From the NCBI GenBank assembly GCA_948473115.1, contig CAOKWI010000009.1, forward strand, positions 1 to 64,000: a stretch of DNA of 64,000 nt, read 5' to 3'. This DNA comes from an uncultured Lachnospiraceae bacterium. GTDB taxonomy: Bacteria; Bacillota; Clostridia; Lachnospirales; Lachnospiraceae. The notes beneath the pieces were generated by a model. That model was given only the letters and a program-made list of their open reading frames with translations, did no database searches and had not been told where the DNA came from. Position 1 is the first letter of the stretch, and each line of letters opens with the position of its first letter. The position numbers and the translations under genes are program-made. Below are positions 1 through 8,366 of the stretch, piece after piece.

Positions 1-69
1 CGGATGCGAAGCAGACGCTGAGGAGGGGGCTTGCCCACCTCGTTAGGAATGCGAGAGCTGAACTGTTAC
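1..69. repeat. Right end of a TGTAACAGTTC-type palindromic element
   Basis: The first 69 bases end with CTGAACTGTTAC at 58-69. Its reverse complement, GTAACAGTTCAG, opens similar elements at 8089 and 32224 (and as GTAACAGTTCA at 55015). The left end lies outside the window. A short GC-rich core around GGGGCTTGC is shared with the copy at 55015-55077. No coding capacity is visible. It is probably a small non-autonomous repeat. Confidence 0.5.
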
Positions 70-98
70 GTTTTTGCAGGCAGAAAAACTGTTACAAC

Positions 99-154
99 TT
101 GACAAACATTTCAGATGTGTTATAGTACTAAATGCAAATGAGTTGCATTTGCAT
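99..154 (+). promoter_or_regulatory. Promoter with nested Fur-family operator palindrome
   Basis: TTGACA at 99-104 is followed, after 16 nt, by TATAGT at 121-126. Directly downstream are nested inverted repeats. AAATGCAA (130-137) pairs with TTGCATTT (143-150) over 5 nt, and ATGCAAAT (132-139) pairs with ATTTGCAT (147-154) over 7 nt. The arrangement ATGCAA-N5-TTGCAT resembles operators of Fur-superfamily metalloregulators. Because the downstream operon encodes a metal exporter and a Fur protein, autoregulation is inferred. Confidence 0.7.
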
Positions 155-193
155 ATAAGGTCATGGCACTTTTTTGTGGAACGGAGACATATT

Positions 194-1033
194 ATGTGGA
201 ATGTTATTTTAGATACGCTGCTGGATACGGTAAAGTTGATACCCTTTCTGTTGGTGACCTATCTGGCGATGGAATACCTGGAGCATAAGACAGGGCAGAA
301 GGCGCAGGGACTGGTGCGGAAAGCGGGAAGGCTGGGGCCTGTGATCGGCGGCGCGCTTGGGGTAGTGCCCCAGTGCGGATTTTCTGCGGCGGCGTCCGGT
401 CTGTACGCCGGAAGGGTGATTACGCTGGGGACACTGCTGGCAATTTATCTGTCCACTTCCGATGAGATGCTGCCGATCCTGATCTCGGAGCAGGCGCCTG
501 CCGGGACGATAGCGCTGATCCTGCTGGCAAAGGCAGCGATAGGCATGATTGTGGGATTTGTCATTGATCTTGTTTTTTCTTCCCGCAGGGAGGAAGGCCA
601 TCACATTCATGAGATCTGCGAGCAGGGGCACTGCCACTGCGGGGAGGGAAGTATTTTTCGCTCGGCGCTGGTGCATACGGTGCAGATCAGCGGTTTCATC
701 CTGATCATCACCTTTTTGCTGAACCTGCTCTTTTTCCTGGTGGGAGAGGATGTCCTGGCGGGACTGATCCTGAACAGGAAGGTACTGGGGCCTGTCCTGG
801 CAGGGCTGGTAGGTCTGATCCCTAATTGTGCGGGCTCTGTGGCGATCACCCAGCTGTATATGGAGGGTGTGATCGGCACGGGAGCCATGCTGTCGGGGCT
901 GCTCACCGGTACGGGGGTAGGGCTGCTGGTTCTGTTCCGGGTGAACCATGACAGGAAAGAGAATCTGATGATCCTGGGGCTGCTATATTGTATTGGCGTT
1001 CTGGTTGGAATTGTGGTAGGATTAATGGTATGA
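194..1033 (+). CDS. Putative heavy-metal exporter, ArsP_2-like permease
   Basis: A 279-residue polytopic membrane protein, recognised as the ArsP_2-like (putative heavy-metal/manganese or arsenic efflux) permease family. About eight hydrophobic segments fall into two halves, each with a matching motif: GVVPQCG near 56-62 and GLIPNCAG near 207-214. This suggests internal inverted duplication. A His/Cys-rich cytoplasmic loop (HHIHEICEQGHCHCGEG, 136-152) between the halves is a likely metal-binding segment. The start at 194 is preferred over an upstream in-frame codon at 74, which lies before the promoter. The gene overlaps the Fur regulator by ATGA at 1030-1033, so the two are co-transcribed. 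The transported metal cannot be told from sequence. Confidence 0.75.
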   Translation: MWNVILDTLLDTVKLIPFLLVTYLAMEYLEHKTGQKAQGLVRKAGRLGPVIGGALGVVPQCGFSAAASGLYAGRVITLGTLLAIYLSTSDEMLPILISEQAPAGTIALILLAKAAIGMIVGFVIDLVFSSRREEGHHIHEICEQGHCHCGEGSIFRSALVHTVQISGFILIITFLLNLLFFLVGEDVLAGLILNRKVLGPVLAGLVGLIPNCAGSVAITQLYMEGVIGTGAMLSGLLTGTGVGLLVLFRVNHDRKENLMILGLLYCIGVLVGIVVGLMV

Positions 1034-1461
1034 AGGATATGGAGAAAAAGGAAGAGACAGGATACCCGCAGGGGATAAAGTGGACAAAGCAGCGTAAAAA
1101 TGTGTATGCTGTGTTGCAGGAGGCGACAGAACCGCTGACAGCGGTGCAGATCTATCATCTGTCGGAAAAACTGGCGGAGGGCGGGGAGTATGCGCTTTCC
1201 ACGATTTACAGGATCCTGGCCGCATTTGAGGAAAAGGGGCTGGTATCAAAGACCACCTGGATGGGAGACGGCACCGTGGTCTACGAACTGAACAGGGGAG
1301 AGCATACCCATTATGCGGTATGTCTGGAATGCCATAAGAGAATTGCCCTGCAGAGCTGCCCCTTTGCCCATATTCATCTGGACCGGGAGACAGACGGCTT
1401 TACGGTGACGGGGCATAAGCTGGAACTGTATGGATACTGTAAGGATTGCAGGAAGGAATGA
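1030..1461 (+). CDS. Fur-family metal-responsive transcriptional repressor
   Basis: A 143-residue Fur-superfamily protein (Fur/Zur/PerR-type). A winged-helix region spans about 20-75 (core STIYRILAAFEEKGLV). The C-terminal dimer/metal domain has HTHYAVCLEC near 92-101 and a second CxxC (C137, C140), the classical structural Zn site. The start overlaps the exporter stop (ATGA), pointing to translational coupling. It probably binds the palindrome at 130-154 and represses its own operon. Which metal it senses is unknown. The exporter context suggests control of metal efflux or toxicity rather than iron uptake. Confidence 0.85.
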   Translation: MKDMEKKEETGYPQGIKWTKQRKNVYAVLQEATEPLTAVQIYHLSEKLAEGGEYALSTIYRILAAFEEKGLVSKTTWMGDGTVVYELNRGEHTHYAVCLECHKRIALQSCPFAHIHLDRETDGFTVTGHKLELYGYCKDCRKE

Positions 1462-1500
1462 GTACATTTTTATAAAATAAGTACAGAAGGAGTTTACTTT

Positions 1501-1842
1501 ATGAAAACAGAAAAAAACCGTATCTGGAACGCGAATGGGGATATTGAACTGGAGGCGGCCGCAGACGGCGTGAACAGGAAGATCCTGTCGTACACGGATG
1601 AACTGATGATTGTGGAAAACCATTTTGCCAAGGGCGCGGTGGGCGCCATGCATCACCATCCCCATACGCAGATTACTTATGTGGTAAGCGGGAAATTTGA
1701 ATTTACCATTGCCGGCGAGAAAAGAATCGTCAATCCCGGGGACAGCATGCTGAAAAAGGACGGGATCGAGCATGGCTGCGTCTGCCTGGAAGAGGGAATT
1801 TTGCTGGATATCTTTACGCCCATGCGGGAGGATTTCGTCTAA
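1501..1842 (+). CDS. Cupin-domain protein, KdgF-like
   Basis: A 113-residue single-domain cupin. The first cupin motif is MHHHPHTQ (50-57), giving His ligands and the conserved Gln; a later His is at H91 (GIEHGC). It resembles the KdgF group, which in pectin/alginate degraders helps linearise unsaturated uronates. That function is inferred from family resemblance only, since no pectin genes are visible nearby. AGAAGGAG sits 8 nt upstream of the start. It is followed after 2 nt by an AraC regulator, so the two probably form an operon. Confidence 0.7.
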   Translation: MKTEKNRIWNANGDIELEAAADGVNRKILSYTDELMIVENHFAKGAVGAMHHHPHTQITYVVSGKFEFTIAGEKRIVNPGDSMLKKDGIEHGCVCLEEGILLDIFTPMREDFV

Positions 1843-1844
1843 GG

Positions 1845-2810
1845 ATGGCTGCCGGAGAACAATCTTCCCTTCCCGTGACATATCGCGAGTACGAATTTTC
1901 ACAGGATTTTCCGATGCTTCTCATGCAGGGAACCCGGATATCGGATTATGTGGATTTTATCCATTTTCACAATTGCATTGAGATTGCCCTGTGTGAAAAG
2001 GGCTTCATGACATGGAATCTTGAAAACACATATATGCAGGTAAATGCGGGGGACTTTCTCTTTCTGCCCCCGTTTTATACACATGCGTCCTTTTTCCCTC
2101 CCCAGGAGGACGCCAATGTGTGCTGTCATTATTTTTTCTTTGATCCACAGGAGGTTCTTGCCCCCTTTTACCCGAAGGGGCTGCCGGAAGAACTGCTCTG
2201 GTATCGTTATGCGGACTGCCCGAAAATTTTCAGGGAGAGTGATTTTCAGGAAGAAACCAGATTGATCCGTCTGATCATGGAAACGATTCTGCGGAAAGAA
2301 GAATATTGTCTGCAGACGGTTTCCGGACTGCTGGAAACTTTGTTAATACGTTTCTATCGCTGGCATCAGGAGAATATGGCAGAAACTCCCCAAAAGAAAG
2401 CAGCCGAATCCCATCCGGAGAATCTCCGGGCGCAGCTATTCCCCGCCATATCTTACCTGGACAGGGAATATGCACAGGAGCCGGACATTGCCCTTCTGGC
2501 TCAGATGTGCGGCCTTTCTGAAAAACAGTTCCTGACCTGTTTCCGGAATGCCTTTTGTCAGACACCGCTTCAATATCTGCGCGGTGTGCGGATCCGGAAA
2601 GCCTGTTTCTGTCTGGTCAGTACGGAAGACAGCATTCTTTCCATCGCATTGGAGACGGGGTTTCACTCCCATTCCGGCTTTGACCGGACTTTCCGCGACA
2701 TTATGGGGTGCAGCCCCCAGGTCTTCCGCAATGAGAAGCGGGAGATCCTGAAGTCCGCGCCCAGATATGCTCCTTATAAAGCAAGCGGGGAGCCCGGTGT
2801 GGAGGGGTAG
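1845..2810 (+). CDS. AraC-family transcriptional regulator
   Basis: A 321-residue protein with an N-terminal cupin-like AraC sensor domain (HFHNCIEIALCEKG... near 40-60, then a GDFLFLPP motif). Two C-terminal helix-turn-helices occupy about 205-300 (IALLAQMCGLSEKQFLTCFRNAF; SIALETGFHSHSGFDRTFRDIMGCSPQVFR). It lies 2 nt after the cupin gene, and the start is supported mainly by that coupling. A carbohydrate-related ligand is likely for this architecture, but none can be named. Confidence 0.85.
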   Translation: MAAGEQSSLPVTYREYEFSQDFPMLLMQGTRISDYVDFIHFHNCIEIALCEKGFMTWNLENTYMQVNAGDFLFLPPFYTHASFFPPQEDANVCCHYFFFDPQEVLAPFYPKGLPEELLWYRYADCPKIFRESDFQEETRLIRLIMETILRKEEYCLQTVSGLLETLLIRFYRWHQENMAETPQKKAAESHPENLRAQLFPAISYLDREYAQEPDIALLAQMCGLSEKQFLTCFRNAFCQTPLQYLRGVRIRKACFCLVSTEDSILSIALETGFHSHSGFDRTFRDIMGCSPQVFRNEKREILKSAPRYAPYKASGEPGVEG

Positions 2811-2857
2811 TATATCGCCTCATAGCCTGTCTTAAACGCCTTGAACTGACGTGCCGT

Positions 2858-4462
2858 CTATAGTTCACACTCGTTCAGGGTCACAACTGCCATAGCATAT
2901 ATTTTCATCGCTTCTGTCAAAAGCCGAAGGTTCAGCCCTTCATCCGGCTCATGTGCGCCGCCGTGGCCGGGGAGGAAAAGCTGCTTTTTGATCCGCAGGT
3001 CTTCTTCCGATTCCTTCATGCCGCCTACCCCGTAGGCAAAGGCCCTGGGCAGTTTCCTGGCATAGGTTCCGCCGCCCATGACAAAGCTTTCCGCGCTGCT
3101 GCCCGTAATCTCATTGTAGAGATCCGTGAGAAGCTGCACCGCGGGGTGTTCTTTGGGGAAGTAATTGGGGGCGGAATCCCGCTCCAATCTCCAGGTCAGA
3201 TTGTTTTCCGCGGCTGTCTGCGCCAGGTTTGCAGAGAGGCCATTCCTGTCCGCCGTGATGATATATCGGATGTTAAAGTGGAGGGATACCCGTCCTTCCT
3301 TAAGGTTCAGTACGGTGGCGGCACAGGTGGTCCTGCCGGATACTTCGTCACTTCCGGCAATGCCGGTGTGCTCCCCGTAATATTCCTGGGAGAGGTAAGC
3401 CAGCCGGCGGAACAGTTCCCTGTCTTTTTCCGGCAGCGGGGTCAGTCCGCCCAGAAAGCGCATCAATTCGTGAATGGCATTTACGCTTCCCTCCGGAAAG
3501 GCGCTGTGCCTGCTTTTGCCTGTGGCAGTGATAAGGATGGTATCTTTTTCCAAACTTACTGTGATCCCAGGGGTAACCTGTGTTACGGCATCTGTACCAG
3601 GCTGCTGACGGGGGACGGTCTGTGTGTCTGCGCCGCGCTGTAAACCAGAGGCGGTATGTGTTTCTGCATCTGCGCCGTGAGGCGGATCAGGGACGGCCTG
3701 TGTGTCTGCGTCATACCGTGAATCAGACATAGCCTGCAATGCTTCCGTCAGTTCCGGGGTGGCTTTCAGCACCACATGGGCGGAATCGGGGATCATATTG
3801 CTGGCGCTTCCGCCCTCCAGTTCCAGTATCAGGCCGCTGACGGCAGTCTGGCTGTGGAAGCTTCCCTCAAGGATTCCCTTTTCCCCATAGCATACAGGGA
3901 ACCCGCTGTCAGCGATCATGGAAAGGCGGGGAGTGGGATAGCGGCCGGTATAGTACTCCAGGTCCGCCATACCGCGTTCCTCGTCACAGCCTACAAACAG
4001 CCGGAGCTGATGTTTCACGGGAATCTTTAATTCCCGCAGACATTTCATCATGTAAAGAATCCCCACCGCAGGACCCTTATTGTCCTGGGCTCCCCTGCCG
4101 ATCAGGAAGTATTCCTTCAACACAGGCTCAAAGGGTTCATAGGTCCACTGGTTTCCCACGGGGACCACATCCAGATGGTTCCAGAAGCCGATCATATGCT
4201 CCCAGTCTTTATCCTGTCCGCCTATGCTTCCCACACGGTTTTCATAATTTTCCGTGCAGAATCCATGCTCCCGTCCTAACGCCAGCATTTCCTCCAGACA
4301 ATCCCTGCATTCTTTCCCGAAAGGAGCCTCGTCGTCCTCCTGGGGGGAGGAAATACTGGGAATCCGTACCAGCCGCATGATATCCTCTGTCATTTGATTC
4401 CGGTGTTCGTCAAACCACCGGCTGATCCTGCCATATAATTCCCTGTCCATATTCTTAACCAT
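2858..4462 (-). CDS. M20-family Sapep-like dipeptidase with repeat insertion
   Basis: A 534-residue M20 metallopeptidase of the Sapep/PepV (Mn/Zn dipeptidase) type. Metal-site motifs in order are WNHLDVVPVG (H96, D98), GRGAQDNKG (D127), GCDEERGM (catalytic E161/E162), ADSGFP (D185) and PGHGGAHEPDE near the C-terminus. A low-complexity insertion at residues about 247-299 (DNA 3566-3724) is built of four ~13-residue units related to GADTQTVP; it falls in the lid domain. AGAAAGG lies 1 nt before the first ATG and 13 nt before a second ATG (MDREL), so the start is ambiguous. It probably acts in cytoplasmic peptide turnover. Confidence 0.85.
   Translation of the reverse strand: MVKNMDRELYGRISRWFDEHRNQMTEDIMRLVRIPSISSPQEDDEAPFGKECRDCLEEMLALGREHGFCTENYENRVGSIGGQDKDWEHMIGFWNHLDVVPVGNQWTYEPFEPVLKEYFLIGRGAQDNKGPAVGILYMMKCLRELKIPVKHQLRLFVGCDEERGMADLEYYTGRYPTPRLSMIADSGFPVCYGEKGILEGSFHSQTAVSGLILELEGGSASNMIPDSAHVVLKATPELTEALQAMSDSRYDADTQAVPDPPHGADAETHTASGLQRGADTQTVPRQQPGTDAVTQVTPGITVSLEKDTILITATGKSRHSAFPEGSVNAIHELMRFLGGLTPLPEKDRELFRRLAYLSQEYYGEHTGIAGSDEVSGRTTCAATVLNLKEGRVSLHFNIRYIITADRNGLSANLAQTAAENNLTWRLERDSAPNYFPKEHPAVQLLTDLYNEITGSSAESFVMGGGTYARKLPRAFAYGVGGMKESEEDLRIKKQLFLPGHGGAHEPDEGLNLRLLTEAMKIYAMAVVTLNECEL
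3566..3724 (-). repeat. In-frame ~39-bp degenerate tandem repeat
   Basis: About four imperfect units encode the GADTQTVPRQQP-like spacer inside the M20 peptidase. The repeat keeps the reading frame open. Confidence 0.6.
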
Positions 4463-4478
4463 GCCTTTCTGTAATCTA

Positions 4479-4547
4479 TTACCCTTTTACAGCTCCTATC
4501 ATAACACCTTTTTCAAAATATTTCTGCAAAAAAGGATAGATGACCAG
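4479..4547 (-). pseudogene. 3' remnant of a sugar ABC-transporter permease
   Basis: Read on the minus strand, 4547-4479 gives LVIYPFLQKYFEKGVMIGAV followed by KG and a stop. This is the characteristic C-terminus of CUT1 (MalG-type) carbohydrate ABC permeases. Upstream of this the frame is lost, so only about 22 codons remain. It suggests that a sugar transporter cluster once preceded the M20 gene and was deleted. The assignment rests on a short but distinctive motif. Confidence 0.7.
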
Positions 4548-4724
4548 ATTTCATCCATGTAATTTTTCGTTTCCATCAGTCCTGCTGCGCTCCAGTTCAT
4601 CGTGGCTTTCTTATCGGTGTGTTCCTGTGTCTTTTATAAAGTCCTGCCAGTCTGCCGTGCACTGAGGCATTGCTGTGACGGCAGTTTCCTGATGCGTGTG
4701 ACAGCGTATTTCATGTCTCCGGCA

Positions 4725-5717
4725 TCATGCTGTCAGGACTTCCTCTATGCGAGCCATTTCATCCGCCGTAAAGTCAAGCTTTTCCAAAGCCTTCAGATTC
4801 TCCAGGATCTGCGCGGGACGGCTGGCGCCCAGGATGACGGAGGTCAGTTCCCCGTCCTTTAAGGCATAGGCCAGCGCCATCTGAGCCAGGGACTGACCCC
4901 GCTGTCCGGCCAGTTCGTTCAGCGCTGACGCGGTTTTGAGGTACTGGTCGGTAATGTTTCCGCTGCTTAAGAAAACGCTGCTGCCTGCCGCCCTGGAATC
5001 CGCGGGGATCCCGTGGAGATATTTGTCTGTCAGAAGCCCCTGCTCCAGAGGGCAGAATGCGATGGTTCCCATCTGTTTCTTTCGAATCACAGGGAGAAGA
5101 CTTTTGTTTTTCCGGTCCAGCATGGAGTAACGATGCTGGTGGATCAGGCATCTACATCCCATGTGCTCCAGGATATCCGCCGCCTGTTCCAACTCCTCGG
5201 ATCCATAATTGGAAAGCCCGATATATAATGCTTTCCCCTGGCGGACGAGATCCGCCAGGGCTCCCATGGTTTCTTCAAGGGGTGTGTCGGGATCCGGCCT
5301 GTGATGGTAGTAAATGTCAACATAGTCCACGCCAAGCCTTTTCAGGCTCTGGTCAAGGGAGGAGATGAGATATTTTCTGGAACCGCCGTCCCCGTAAGGT
5401 CCCGGCCACATACCGTAGCCTGCCTTGGTGGACAGAATCAGTTCATCTCTGTGGGCGGAAAGCTCTTCCCGCAAAATTTTCCCCATGGTGGATTCCGCGC
5501 TGCCCGCCGGGGGGCCGTAATTGTTTGCCAGGTCGAAGTGCGTGATGCCTGCGTCAAAGCCTGTGAGCACCATGTCCTTGGCATTTTCATAGGAGTGATC
5601 CTCCCCGAAATTATGCCACAGTCCGAAGCTGAATGATGGCAGCAGCAGGCCGCTGGCGCCGGTTCGGTTATATTTCATTGTTTCGTATCTGTTTTTCTGA
5701 TTCATATCAATAGCCAT
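4725..5717 (-). CDS. Aldo/keto reductase (YghZ-like)
   Basis: A 330-residue (or 326 from the second ATG) aldo/keto reductase. The catalytic tetrad is visible: D62 and Y67 in FDLANNYG, K98 in STKAGYG and H138/H139 in IYYHHRPD. The NADPH-binding C-terminal motif VILGASRPAQILENL is present. It resembles the YghZ/Gpr group that reduces L-glyceraldehyde-3-phosphate and related aldehydes. As with the M20 gene, AGAAAGG sits very close to the first ATG, so the second ATG (MNQKN) may be used. It lies 12 nt downstream of the UroD-like gene and is probably in the same transcript. Confidence 0.88.
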   Translation of the reverse strand: MAIDMNQKNRYETMKYNRTGASGLLLPSFSFGLWHNFGEDHSYENAKDMVLTGFDAGITHFDLANNYGPPAGSAESTMGKILREELSAHRDELILSTKAGYGMWPGPYGDGGSRKYLISSLDQSLKRLGVDYVDIYYHHRPDPDTPLEETMGALADLVRQGKALYIGLSNYGSEELEQAADILEHMGCRCLIHQHRYSMLDRKNKSLLPVIRKKQMGTIAFCPLEQGLLTDKYLHGIPADSRAAGSSVFLSSGNITDQYLKTASALNELAGQRGQSLAQMALAYALKDGELTSVILGASRPAQILENLKALEKLDFTADEMARIEEVLTA

Positions 5718-5729
5718 GCCTTTCTGAAA

Positions 5730-6698
5730 TTATATTTTTTTCGCATGTTTCTCCAGGGCTTCCCTGACCCAGATCAGCCTTTCGTGATCGATATCCGAGG
5801 GAACGGTGCAGTCGGCGCCGAAAACCACACCGGTGCTTCCTGTTTCCGTTAAAAGCCTGTCCACTTCCTTTTCGATGGCTTCCCTGGTGCCGGAGTAGAG
5901 CAGCCCCTCCTTTCGGTTGTCAAAGCCGCCCATGACACAGCGTCCGCCGAAAAACTTCTTGCCCTCCTCCAGGGAAAGGTTTTCCACATAAACGGCCCAG
6001 TTCACGGCCTTTGCGGGATAGTCCTGCCATACTTCGATCCGGTTGGGATCGCCCGCCCAGCCGCAGCAGTGCAGGATGTTATTTTCGCTTAAGGTGTTTG
6101 CGTATTCCAGCACGTCCAGGTCTGAGGGTCTTACCAGCCTGCGGTATTCCTCCTCGGTAAAGCGGAAGGTTTCCGCGTTCTGTACGCAGTAGTAAATGCC
6201 GTCGCAGCCCGCCTCAGTGATCAGTTTCCGCACCAGGGTCTTGATATCCTCCGCAATGACCCGGAAAGCATGGCACACTGCTTCCGGATTCGCCTTGAGA
6301 TGGCTCATCAGGAGTTCCTCGCTGGTGCCGAAACGCATCAGGGACATGGGGCAGAACACATTGTAAAAAACGCAGCATTCCCCCTTTGCACCTTCCACCA
6401 CCCTTTTCGCGCGGAGTACCTGGTTGGCGATGTAGGGATGATCCTCCCCCAGGGGGGTAAGGCCGAGCCAGTCTTCCGGGCAGGTAACCTTTTCTATGTA
6501 AGGATTGGGATAATTAAAGTAACCGTCACACATGACCTTGATCATGTCCATACCCGTCTCCCGAAACAGTTCCAGATGCTGGTCCACGGTTTTCTGCCCG
6601 AAATCGTCATCGGGGGAGAAATGGTACCAGAAGCCCATGGGAACCCTGTCCGCCTCCTGGTTTTGAAATGCTCTTAAAAGTCTTTCTTTTTTCGTCAT
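5730..6698 (-). CDS. Uroporphyrinogen decarboxylase-family protein
   Basis: A 322-residue TIM-barrel protein of the URO-D superfamily, which includes HemE and the corrinoid methyltransferases MtaA/CmuA. Recognisable parts are the N-terminal KKERLLRAFQNQEADRVPMGFW and the late HCCGWAGDPNRI and GGFDNR segments. The HCCGW segment, with His-Cys close together, hints at a Zn site as in methyltransferase members. No corrinoid protein or other haem gene is adjacent, so a role in haem synthesis is unlikely. AGGAGG lies 6 nt before the start. It sits between the CyuA-like and aldo/keto reductase genes in a minus-strand operon. Confidence 0.8.
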   Translation of the reverse strand: MTKKERLLRAFQNQEADRVPMGFWYHFSPDDDFGQKTVDQHLELFRETGMDMIKVMCDGYFNYPNPYIEKVTCPEDWLGLTPLGEDHPYIANQVLRAKRVVEGAKGECCVFYNVFCPMSLMRFGTSEELLMSHLKANPEAVCHAFRVIAEDIKTLVRKLITEAGCDGIYYCVQNAETFRFTEEEYRRLVRPSDLDVLEYANTLSENNILHCCGWAGDPNRIEVWQDYPAKAVNWAVYVENLSLEEGKKFFGGRCVMGGFDNRKEGLLYSGTREAIEKEVDRLLTETGSTGVVFGADCTVPSDIDHERLIWVREALEKHAKKI

Positions 6699-6724
6699 AG
6701 CAGCCTCCTTATATTTTTATTTTT

Positions 6725-8026
6725 TTATGACTCTTTTGCCAACATCATGTCCAGTATGACATGGTCGGTAACGCGCATCCCGTTGTTGCCCAGATTGCCC
6801 AGATTGCAGATGGTTTCCTCCACATCCCCGCAGACAATGCCGTCGTGGCTGGGAGCCTCCACACCCTCCAGTGCCAGGTAAGCGCATTGTATTGCCCCTG
6901 CCACTGAGGTGGCTATCTTCAAAGCACATCCGGCTTTTGCGCCGTCGCAGATCAGACCGGAGATATCCGCTACCATGTTTTTTACGGCGCACTCCACACT
7001 TCTGTAATCGCCGCCCAACAGACGGGTTATCCCACAGGCGCTGCCGATGGATGCCGCTATTGCGCATCCGCACAGGGCGGACAGTTTTCCGATATATTCT
7101 TTTACGTGAATGGTCACCAGCTCGCTCAGCGCCAGTGCACGGTATGTTTCCTCCTCCCCGCTCTGCAGCCATTTGGCGGCGGCGATTACCGGCAGTGACG
7201 CGGTAAGCCCCTGGTTGCCGCTGCCTGTGGTGGCTATGACGGGAAGGGCACAGCCCGCCATTCTAGCGTCCGCGGCGGCCGATACATAGGACACCACATG
7301 GGTCTGGAAGTCCATTTCCTTCTGCTTCCTGCCCCTGTCTGCCAGGTGCTTTCCCACGCCCATGCCGTAATTTCCGCGCAGGCCTTCTTCGGCGATACGG
7401 CTGTTTACATCCACTACCTCTTTCAGAAACTGCAGCTGTTCCGGGGGGCATTGGTTTATGAAATCCCAGATTCCTTTCAGGGTCAGCCGATAGGTACCCG
7501 AAGCTTCCTCTGCAGAAGCTTCCTTATTTTTAAAGTAGATGACCCTGTCATTTTTGCAGACGTTGACAAAGTTGGTATGATATCTCTCGATAACGGCTTC
7601 TGCCGATCTGTCCCCGCTGATGCATTTTGCTTCTATGTAAAGCCGTTCCTCACAGTCCTTCAGGTGGATTTCCAGCCGTCCCTGGCGGATCATTTCCTGC
7701 GCCTGCTTTATATGTGCCTCGTCCACTCCCTTAAGCACCTCCAGGCCATATTCGGTTTTTCCGGCCACACAGCCCAGGGCGGCCGCTGTTTCAATACCTT
7801 TCAGGTTTGTGCCGGGTATCCCGACGCTCATGGCATTTTTTAGAATATTGCCGCTGACCTGGAGCAATACCTTTTCCGGCTCTTCTCCCAGGGTCTCCCT
7901 TGCCTTTGCCACTGCCAGGGCTACCGCGCTGGGCTCCGTGCAGCCCAAGGCGCATACGATTTCCCGTTTCATAATACGGATCATTTCAGCGTTGATGCTT
8001 TCTCTTTCAAGTGTCTGCATTTCCAT
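6725..8026 (-). CDS. CyuA/UPF0597-type L-cysteine desulfidase-like protein
   Basis: A 433-residue protein of the Fe-S dependent L-serine dehydratase alpha / L-cysteine desulfidase (CyuA, YhaM, UPF0597) family. The family signature ALGCTEPSAVALAVAKA is at the N-terminus. Cys-rich C-terminal segments (CGCAIAASIGSACG; CDGAKAGCALK) could ligate a [4Fe-4S] cluster. The predicted reaction is cysteine to pyruvate, sulfide and ammonia, or a related deamination. The start at 8026 is chosen because AGGAAG precedes it by 7 nt; an upstream ATG at 8059 lacks a good site. It is the first gene of a minus-strand operon with the UroD-like and aldo/keto reductase genes. Confidence 0.82.
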   Translation of the reverse strand: MEMQTLERESINAEMIRIMKREIVCALGCTEPSAVALAVAKARETLGEEPEKVLLQVSGNILKNAMSVGIPGTNLKGIETAAALGCVAGKTEYGLEVLKGVDEAHIKQAQEMIRQGRLEIHLKDCEERLYIEAKCISGDRSAEAVIERYHTNFVNVCKNDRVIYFKNKEASAEEASGTYRLTLKGIWDFINQCPPEQLQFLKEVVDVNSRIAEEGLRGNYGMGVGKHLADRGRKQKEMDFQTHVVSYVSAAADARMAGCALPVIATTGSGNQGLTASLPVIAAAKWLQSGEEETYRALALSELVTIHVKEYIGKLSALCGCAIAASIGSACGITRLLGGDYRSVECAVKNMVADISGLICDGAKAGCALKIATSVAGAIQCAYLALEGVEAPSHDGIVCGDVEETICNLGNLGNNGMRVTDHVILDMMLAKES

Positions 8027-8088
8027 GACTTTTCTTCCTGCCTTTTCCATTATGTGCATTCCGGTGACTGCTCAGAAGCTTGTAATTT

Positions 8089-8251
8089 GTAACAGTTCAG
8101 CCTGCGTCATTCGCAAAGGCGCTTTCAGCGCTTTCCCGCTGCTTTCGCAGCTAACTTTGCTCATAATCGGGCGCTCCGCTCATACCATGAAAGATGTGCT
8201 CATTCATGCAAGCATGATTCGCCCATTTTCATGGCATGGCTGAACTGTTAC
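8089..8251. repeat. 163-bp palindromic-end element, TGTAACAGTTC family
   Basis: It opens with GTAACAGTTCAG (8089-8100) and closes with the exact reverse complement CTGAACTGTTAC (8240-8251). The interior is non-coding with several small inverted repeats, for example GGCGCTTTCAGCGCTTT. It occupies the divergent intergenic region between the CyuA-like gene and an AraC regulator. Confidence 0.65.
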
Positions 8252-8366
8252 TGTAATTTCTGTTTCTTTGTCAATTTGCTTGCTTTTTTTGTGCTTTTCG
8301 CTATACTTTTATACATATTATACAGCGGCTTTCGCTTTTCAGCTTGCCGCTAAGGAGTTGAAAACT

